This document shows, in pieces, positions 3,794 to 8,044 of a DNA stretch of 8,044 nucleotides (the stretch's first letter is position 1; every line of letters starts with the position of its first letter). Source of the DNA: Chloroflexota bacterium (GTDB taxonomy: Bacteria > Chloroflexota > Anaerolineae > Anaerolineales > Anaerolineaceae). The position numbers and the translations under genes were made by a program. The stretch is from assembly GCA_029265085.1 (NCBI GenBank), contig JAJUJY010000179.1:1-8044 (forward strand), given 5' to 3'. The notes beneath the pieces were generated by a model that worked only from the letters and a program-made list of their open reading frames with translations, was not told the DNA's origin and made no database searches.

Positions 3794-4906
3794 TTAAACC
3801 CAACCCCAGAGAGTTAAGGCATTATAGAAATATCCGATCAGAATTGCACCGCCCCACAAGGTGCCTACCACCAGGGCAATTACGCGCCAGCGTGCGATGG
3901 TTAATGCGCCAGCAAATGCGCCAACGGAGGTGCCTGCACCCGTGATGAGGAAAGCCAATGCCGCGCCTTGACTCATACCGCCATCCATCAAGGCTCGGAC
4001 CAGAGGTAATGAAGCTTCCGTATTCAGGTAAAGAGGCAAGCCTAAGGTAGCAGCCAGCGGCACGCTGTATACATTTCCAGCGCCAAAGATGGTGTTTACC
4101 CAGGCGGATGGGATCAGACCGTTTAAGAAGTAACCGATAAACGCGAATCCGAGGAACATCACCAGCAGCCGCTTGCTGATTTTGTACGCTTCAAGCGAAA
4201 AACTTTGCCAGGTAACCCTGGTCTTATTGGTGGTTTGTGCGGATTGGCTGGTGGAACATCCACAGGGGCTTTGCTGCTCAACAACCTGAACCGCCTCGCA
4301 GCAGGATGCTTTTTGAATTACCGCGCTTGAGGTGCAGCAAGGCTCTGCGGCCAGGATGAAAACCGGGGCAGGTTGATAGGAACTCGCTTGCACAGGTTCC
4401 AGGCTGATTTTATGGCTGTTTGAACGTGAGCGGGCGGGAGAAGAGGCGGCGGTGAGGCGTGCCTGATTTGCCAGGAAACCGCGTTTTTCTAAAATGCTTG
4501 CCAGCACTCCTCCCAACAAACCAAGCACAATCGAGGAGATAAAGAAAGCCCAGGCAAACGGCCAACCGAATAACCCCGCGGAATATATCAATTCTTGCGG
4601 GGAGGTTAACGGAGAAGCAACCATGAAAGCAACAATTGGCGCCCAGGGCATCATGCTGGCCATCATACCCAGTAAAATGGCGGTTGTTCCGCATGAGCAC
4701 AACGGTGTGGCTACTGCTGCCAGTGTTGCGCCAATGACACCGGCGCGTTTATACCGCAGTAAAAAGCTGGAGACCTTTTGGGGATCCATAAATAGTTTTA
4801 ATGTGGTTGCGGCCAGAACACTAAGGATCAGGAAAGGCCAGTTGTGGGTAAACGTAATCCAAACTCGCTGTAAAGCATTTATTGTCAATTGAAATAAAAA
4901 ATCCAT
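3794..4906 (-). CDS. YraQ/ArsP-type permease with cysteine-rich cytosolic loop (metal or metalloid efflux)
   Basis: A 370-aa inner-membrane permease of the DUF318/ArsP_1 type. The N-terminal half has helices from about 5-140 with the family signature ATPLCSCGTTAILLG (66-80), C70 and C72, then MVASPLTSPQELIYSAGLFG. The C-terminal half (about 240-370) repeats the fold, with the motif PLYLNTEASLPLVRALMDGG. Between them a hydrophilic linker (145-235) carries three cysteine pairs: C190-C191, C202-C203 and C215/C217, a probable soft-metal or As(III) binding site feeding the pore. Relatives include organoarsenical exporters and the SO_0444-type Cu/Zn efflux group; substrate cannot be fixed from sequence. 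GGAG lies 7 bases before the ATG. It follows a sigma-factor gene whose tail is also cysteine-rich, so the two probably act in one response. Confidence 0.88.
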   Translation of the reverse strand: MDFLFQLTINALQRVWITFTHNWPFLILSVLAATTLKLFMDPQKVSSFLLRYKRAGVIGATLAAVATPLCSCGTTAILLGMMASMMPWAPIVAFMVASPLTSPQELIYSAGLFGWPFAWAFFISSIVLGLLGGVLASILEKRGFLANQARLTAASSPARSRSNSHKISLEPVQASSYQPAPVFILAAEPCCTSSAVIQKASCCEAVQVVEQQSPCGCSTSQSAQTTNKTRVTWQSFSLEAYKISKRLLVMFLGFAFIGYFLNGLIPSAWVNTIFGAGNVYSVPLAATLGLPLYLNTEASLPLVRALMDGGMSQGAALAFLITGAGTSVGAFAGALTIARWRVIALVVGTLWGGAILIGYFYNALTLWGWV

Positions 4907-4939
4907 TTTCAGTCTCCTGTTATATTTTGTTCGGCTATA

Positions 4940-4968
4940 TAGACGGAGAACATTGAAAATGGACGCAA
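4940..4968 (-). promoter_or_regulatory. Possible ECF-type promoter upstream of the permease
   Basis: The 88-base gap between sigma-factor stop and permease start contains CGTCTA on the minus strand (4945-4940), a common -10 element of ECF sigma promoters. TTGCGTC (4968-4962) lies 16-17 bases further upstream and could serve as -35, though it is not a classic GGAAC. Direct control of the permease by the neighbouring sigma factor is inference. Confidence 0.3.
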
Positions 4969-4994
4969 ACTTTTCAGCGATTTTATGAATTAAA

Positions 4995-5594
4995 TCAGGG
5001 AATCACATCTCCACAACAGCAGCAGCGTTTACGGTAGTCGCAAACAATTCCGCGGGCATCAAATTCAAAGTGGCAGCATGATAACATGATGTCGCGCACC
5101 TTTTGACGGGCGCGCTGTACCCTGGATTTTGCTCCTGAGATGGAAATATTTAACCGGTCAGCTAATTCTTTTTGACTGAGACCTTCGATGTCAGTCATTT
5201 GTAATGCCTGACGGTAGGGTTCGGGCAGGGAACGAACAACTTCATGCAGATAAGGTGCCAGACTTTCGGCTGTATCTTGTTCTGGATACTCATCTTCAAC
5301 AGCAATTTCAGGAACCTCGCCCATTTTTCGCTGCTGGCGGTAGTAATCAATAATACTGTTTCGTGCGATTTGATAAATCCAGCTTTCTAAGCGGTCCATG
5401 TTTTTTACGGAATCCAGGTGCAGATGGACACTGACAAAAACATCCTGCAAAATATCTTCAGCATCTTCCGGGTTATTAATCCGGCTGCAAATAAACCGGC
5501 ATAAACGGCTATGTAAATTTTCCCAGAGTTGTTCCAATGAACAGCATTCAGGCTCATTTGCAAGGAAATTGCATTGGCAATCTTGGAGGTTCAT
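4995..5594 (-). CDS. SigZ-like ECF sigma factor with cysteine-rich C-terminal tail
   Basis: A 199-aa extracytoplasmic-function sigma factor. Region 2 is at about 24-88: DAEDILQDVFVSVH (44-57) and LESWIYQIARNSIIDYYRQ (69-87), the core-binding and -10 recognition part. Region 4 is at about 118-168: LPEPYRQAL then GLSQKELADRLNISISGAKS, the -35 helix-turn-helix. After region 4 comes a 30-residue tail with C173, C174, C185 and C191-C194 (KRCCCCG); C6, C8, C17 and C18 mark the N-terminus. SigZ-type factors carry a similar short Cys tail. CorE of Myxococcus shows that a Cys-rich C-terminal domain can sense metal in place of an anti-sigma factor. No anti-sigma gene is adjacent, which fits built-in sensing. 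It lies 20 bases after the NUDIX gene and 88 bases before the permease. Confidence 0.9.
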   Translation of the reverse strand: MNLQDCQCNFLANEPECCSLEQLWENLHSRLCRFICSRINNPEDAEDILQDVFVSVHLHLDSVKNMDRLESWIYQIARNSIIDYYRQQRKMGEVPEIAVEDEYPEQDTAESLAPYLHEVVRSLPEPYRQALQMTDIEGLSQKELADRLNISISGAKSRVQRARQKVRDIMLSCCHFEFDARGIVCDYRKRCCCCGDVIP

Positions 5595-5614
5595 CCGTTT
5601 TTCCCGTAATTTGG

Positions 5615-6136
5615 TCAGCGGAATAATTTAGATTTCACCTGTTCCAGCACAAAAGTATCCCGGCGAGTCCATTTTGGGATCACCTGGCCGGTAGAATGTA
5701 AAATCAGCTGGTTGTTTTGGATGGCCGAGTCGATATTCACCCAGGTGGGCGTAAATCCCAGTTCTAATTCGTACCGGTCTAGCTGTTGACCCAGAAATTT
5801 GTCGGCCACCTCGCAGATATAATACATTGAGGTCATTTTAAATACATCATACTCACGTTCACGGGGGAAATCGTATTCGATTACACTGCCAAATTCGCCG
5901 ACCACCCGTGAAACCACTGCACCTGCTTCTTCGCGGATTTCTCGAATCAGGGCTTCTTCGTAGGTTTCATCAATATCTACCCCACCGCCAGGAAATTTAA
6001 AATCCTTTTGAAACGGAGAGTGAATCATTAATATTTGATCTCCCCGTAATATAATCCCTCGAACCGCTTCGCGGTGAATGGCTTTCCCGCGAATATTGAC
6101 ACCTTGTGCGCGGTAGATTTCTTTCAGAATAACCAT
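5615..6136 (-). CDS. NUDIX hydrolase
   Basis: A 173-aa hydrolase of nucleoside-diphosphate-X type substrates. The Nudix box GX5EX7REUXEEXGU is complete at residues 51-73: G51, E57, then REIREEAGA with R65, E66, E69, E70 and G72; the glutamates bind the catalytic Mg2+ or Mn2+. Upstream, AVRGIILRGDQILMIHS is the usual first strand pair of the fold; FKFPGGGVD precedes the box. The C-terminal part (YICEV... to KWTRRDTFVLEQVK) is helical and does not reveal the substrate. First of three same-strand genes (NUDIX, sigma factor, permease) with a 20-base gap to the second, so probably co-transcribed, although a functional link to metal response is not obvious. No strong Shine-Dalgarno lies at the chosen ATG. 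Confidence 0.9.
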   Translation of the reverse strand: MVILKEIYRAQGVNIRGKAIHREAVRGIILRGDQILMIHSPFQKDFKFPGGGVDIDETYEEALIREIREEAGAVVSRVVGEFGSVIEYDFPREREYDVFKMTSMYYICEVADKFLGQQLDRYELELGFTPTWVNIDSAIQNNQLILHSTGQVIPKWTRRDTFVLEQVKSKLFR

Positions 6137-6244
6137 TTCTTGCTCACAACCTTCAAAATATTAATTGCATACATTCTGGTATTGGAAAGAATGGCCTCAA
6201 TTATAAATGAATGTGCTGTTCTGGTGGGATTATAAAAGAATTGA
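6137..6244 (-). promoter_or_regulatory. Intergenic region with two TATAAT boxes ahead of the NUDIX gene
   Basis: Two exact TATAAT sequences occur on the minus strand at 6205-6200 and 6234-6229, both within TTTATAAT. The nearer is about 64 bases before the NUDIX ATG. This is the only sizeable gap among the chromosomal genes other than the sigma-permease gap, so a promoter is expected here. No good -35 sits at 16-18 bp from either box, so assignment is tentative. No terminator hairpin for the aldolase gene is evident. Confidence 0.35.
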
Positions 6245-6946
6245 TTAATCCAGGAGCCTGGTATCTCCGGGGGCGCTCATGCCCATTCGGCCGCGTAATT
6301 CCAGTAATTTTTCAATCCACGGACGGGCGAGGAGAACTTCTCCTCCCAGGATTGTTGTTTGAATCTGGATCGCAGCGGTCTGTTCCAGGACTTCCATCCG
6401 GCTGTAAGCAGACCAGAGATCTTTGCCAACGGTGATTGCCCCATGATACGCCAGCAAGACCGCATCATGCTGTTTAATTAGCTCTGAAACGGATTGGCTC
6501 AATTCTTCCGTGGTGGGTGTGCCGTAGGCTGCAGTAGGGACGAAACCCAAAAACAGCATACCTTCGGTCAGCACCTGTGTGCGCAGTGGAATTCCGGCTG
6601 TGGTAAGTGAAACACAGTTGGTCGGGTGGGCATGAACAACGCTGATCACATCCGGGCGGTTTTGATACACCTGCAGGTGCATACTGGTCTCGGAGGTTGG
6701 ACGAAGGTCCTGGTTGGCTGGCGTATGGGGTCCAACTTTCTTACCCTCGGTATCTACAATGATGATCTGGTCTGGCGTAAGGAATTGTTTGAAGGCAATG
6801 GAAGGGGTCATCAAAAAACGATTTTCATCCAGCCGGACAGAAACATTCCCGGCTGGTCCGCCAATGAGTTGGCGGTCGTACATCAGCTTGCAGACGGTAC
6901 AGATGTCCTGGCGGATTTGTTCTTCAGAATAGGTGAGATATATCAT
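6245..6946 (-). CDS. Class II aldolase (L-fuculose-phosphate aldolase-like)
   Basis: A 233-aa protein of the zinc-dependent class II aldolase/adducin family. Seen: phosphate-binding GGPAGNVSVR (29-38) and LMTPS (45-49), catalytic glutamate E86 in PTSETSMH, zinc ligands H105 and H107 in VVHAHPTN, and H168 in LAYHGAI. The spacing E86-H105 (19) and H107-H168 (61) equals that of FucA (E73, H92, H94, H155), so the active site is intact. The family cleaves sugar 1-phosphates such as fuculose-1-P to DHAP and an aldehyde. Ribulose-phosphate epimerases and methylthioribulose-phosphate dehydratase share the fold, so the substrate is open. AAAGGA lies 8 bases before the ATG, and the gene follows the glycosyltransferase after only 12 bases, so they are one operon. 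The pairing gives no clear pathway. Confidence 0.88.
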   Translation of the reverse strand: MIYLTYSEEQIRQDICTVCKLMYDRQLIGGPAGNVSVRLDENRFLMTPSIAFKQFLTPDQIIIVDTEGKKVGPHTPANQDLRPTSETSMHLQVYQNRPDVISVVHAHPTNCVSLTTAGIPLRTQVLTEGMLFLGFVPTAAYGTPTTEELSQSVSELIKQHDAVLLAYHGAITVGKDLWSAYSRMEVLEQTAAIQIQTTILGGEVLLARPWIEKLLELRGRMGMSAPGDTRLLD

Positions 6947-6958
6947 GGTTTCAATCCT

Positions 6959-8044
6959 TTACTTTGCGAATGTTTTTTCAATCCACTGCACAGCCTGTTG
7001 GATGCCATCGGGTTCTGTGCGAATTTGCTGCCCCAATTGATGGGCTTTCATTTGAATATCCGGATTGTTGACAGCTGTGCTGATGGCCAGGGTTAATTTT
7101 TCTACCGACAGGTCATACCGCGGGATGAATTTTGGCCCGGCGCCGAGATCAAAAACACGCTGTCCCCAGGCGTATTGGTCAATAATGTGTGGAATGATCA
7201 CAGCCGGGATGCCTGCGGTTAGCCCGGAAGCGGTAGTACCAAAACCGCCGTGATGAATAACTGCCCGTACCTGTTCAAACAGCCAGGTATGCGGCAAGGA
7301 ACCAGCATGATAAATGCTTTCCGGAAGCAGCACATCTTTTAATTGTTCTTCCCAGCCTTGAATGATTGCGCGTACGCCTGCTTTTTGAACTGCCTCAAGG
7401 GTGATCAATGCTGCCTGCCGGGCTGATTCTCCAGAAAAGCTCATTGCGCCCAGGCTGACGGCAATTGGTTTCTCTCCCTTAGATAAGAATTCCAATAAAT
7501 CTTGCGGCGGAGTCCAGGCTTCTGGGGATTGAGCGGTCCAGTAACCAGTCAAATGAACCTGCGGCGGCCAGTTTGAGTTGGCTTTGGCAACGGCTGGGCT
7601 GACAGGTACCAGTGTCAGGCGGGGTGACATGGTGGCCGCCATTCCGCCGCTCAAAGGCGGTGCGCCAACACGTTTTCGCAGACGGTTCATGGGACGGTTG
7701 GCAAAATTTCCTGCCAGCGAAAATCCCATTCGGGTGAACCAGGATGCTTTTGGGTTAGGCACCGGAATGCGGTCGGGTTGTAAGGTGACGTTGATCCAGG
7801 GAATACCCAGCACATCTGCCTCGGCAATCCCTGCGGAAATATCCGTTGCAATAACCAGGTCTGCCTTCTGGCACAATGGATAAATATCCGGGTAAGCCTG
7901 TTCCAACAAACGCATCCCAAATTGCATGGTGCGCATAAAACCGAGCATCCAGTTTTTGCCTGATTTTTCCCAAATCCTGGCACCTTCGGCTCCCATATCT
8001 ACCGATGGACCCACCGGTTCGCAGGTCACGCCATAAGATCTGAC
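6959..8044 (-). CDS. UDP-glycosyltransferase-like protein, GT1/GT28 type (5' end outside window)
   Basis: 361 codons are visible and the frame is open at the right edge (SYGVTCEPVGPSVD fits the interior of the N-domain), so about the first 40-60 residues of a roughly 420-aa protein are missing. The GTG at 8029 is probably not the start. Family features: ADLVIATDISAGIAEADVLG in the N-domain, PIAVSLGAMSF at the start of the nucleotide-binding C-domain, and the donor-site block SLPHTWLFEQVRAVIHHGG, then FGTTASGLTAGIPAVIIPHI and DQYAWGQRV, matching the UDP-sugar signature of sterol, macrolide and rhamnosyl transferases. It transfers a sugar from a nucleotide donor to a small hydrophobic acceptor, probably lipid or polyketide-like, in the cytosol or at the membrane. 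The acceptor cannot be told. Confidence 0.88.
   Translation of the reverse strand, partial: VRSYGVTCEPVGPSVDMGAEGARIWEKSGKNWMLGFMRTMQFGMRLLEQAYPDIYPLCQKADLVIATDISAGIAEADVLGIPWINVTLQPDRIPVPNPKASWFTRMGFSLAGNFANRPMNRLRKRVGAPPLSGGMAATMSPRLTLVPVSPAVAKANSNWPPQVHLTGYWTAQSPEAWTPPQDLLEFLSKGEKPIAVSLGAMSFSGESARQAALITLEAVQKAGVRAIIQGWEEQLKDVLLPESIYHAGSLPHTWLFEQVRAVIHHGGFGTTASGLTAGIPAVIIPHIIDQYAWGQRVFDLGAGPKFIPRYDLSVEKLTLAISTAVNNPDIQMKAHQLGQQIRTEPDGIQQAVQWIEKTFAK

Noticed and set aside
3615..3797. Plus-strand 60-codon frame in the gap before the permease
   Set aside because: It runs through the perfect 14-bp hairpin and its T-tail and has no ribosome binding site or conserved look.
6626..7096. Plus-strand 156-codon frame opposite the aldolase and glycosyltransferase genes
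   Set aside because: It is antisense to two well-supported genes with intact motifs; no family resemblance.

Overview
The window joins two different kinds of DNA. Positions 1 to about 3584 look like the right-hand part of an integrated mobile element, best explained as a filamentous-phage (inovirus)-like prophage. From about 3585 onward it is ordinary chromosome. Proline/threonine-rich stalks of the form (PT)n, a stalk segment reading YRVYLPIVMNN, and the general gene style suggest a Chloroflexota (Anaerolineae-like) bacterium. That taxonomy is inference from protein style; no marker gene is present.

Element, leftward operon (2387 to 1, minus strand): two paralogous secreted, single-pass membrane proteins (91 and 199 aa) that share a 47-residue C-terminal domain; then small single-span membrane proteins of 47, 52 and 52 aa. 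The last of these has the build of a filamentous-phage major coat protein. A strong intrinsic terminator follows it, then a larger secreted protein (281 residues visible) that runs off the left edge. Small hydrophobic proteins, coat, terminator, large secreted protein is the order of the structural block of Ff-type phages (VII, IX, VIII, terminator, III). The diagnostic Zot-like assembly ATPase and the replication gene are not in the window, so the phage assignment rests on architecture.

Element, integration end: a divergent 336-aa tyrosine recombinase with a full catalytic set (2522-3532) stops six bases before a 47-base 3' half of a tRNA-Lys(UUU) gene. This runs from the anticodon stem to the discriminator base and lacks the 5' half. 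It is what remains at one end when an element integrates into a tRNA gene. The tRNA's own terminator follows, then a gene-free stretch with a second hairpin and a degenerate tRNA-end-like sequence.

Chromosome, all minus strand: a truncated UDP-glycosyltransferase-like gene and a class II aldolase (12-bp gap, one operon). After a 108-bp gap come a NUDIX hydrolase, a SigZ-like ECF sigma factor with a cysteine-rich tail, and a YraQ/ArsP-type permease with a cysteine-rich cytosolic loop. Sigma factor and permease probably form a metal- or metalloid-responsive unit: one senses through cysteines, the other exports.
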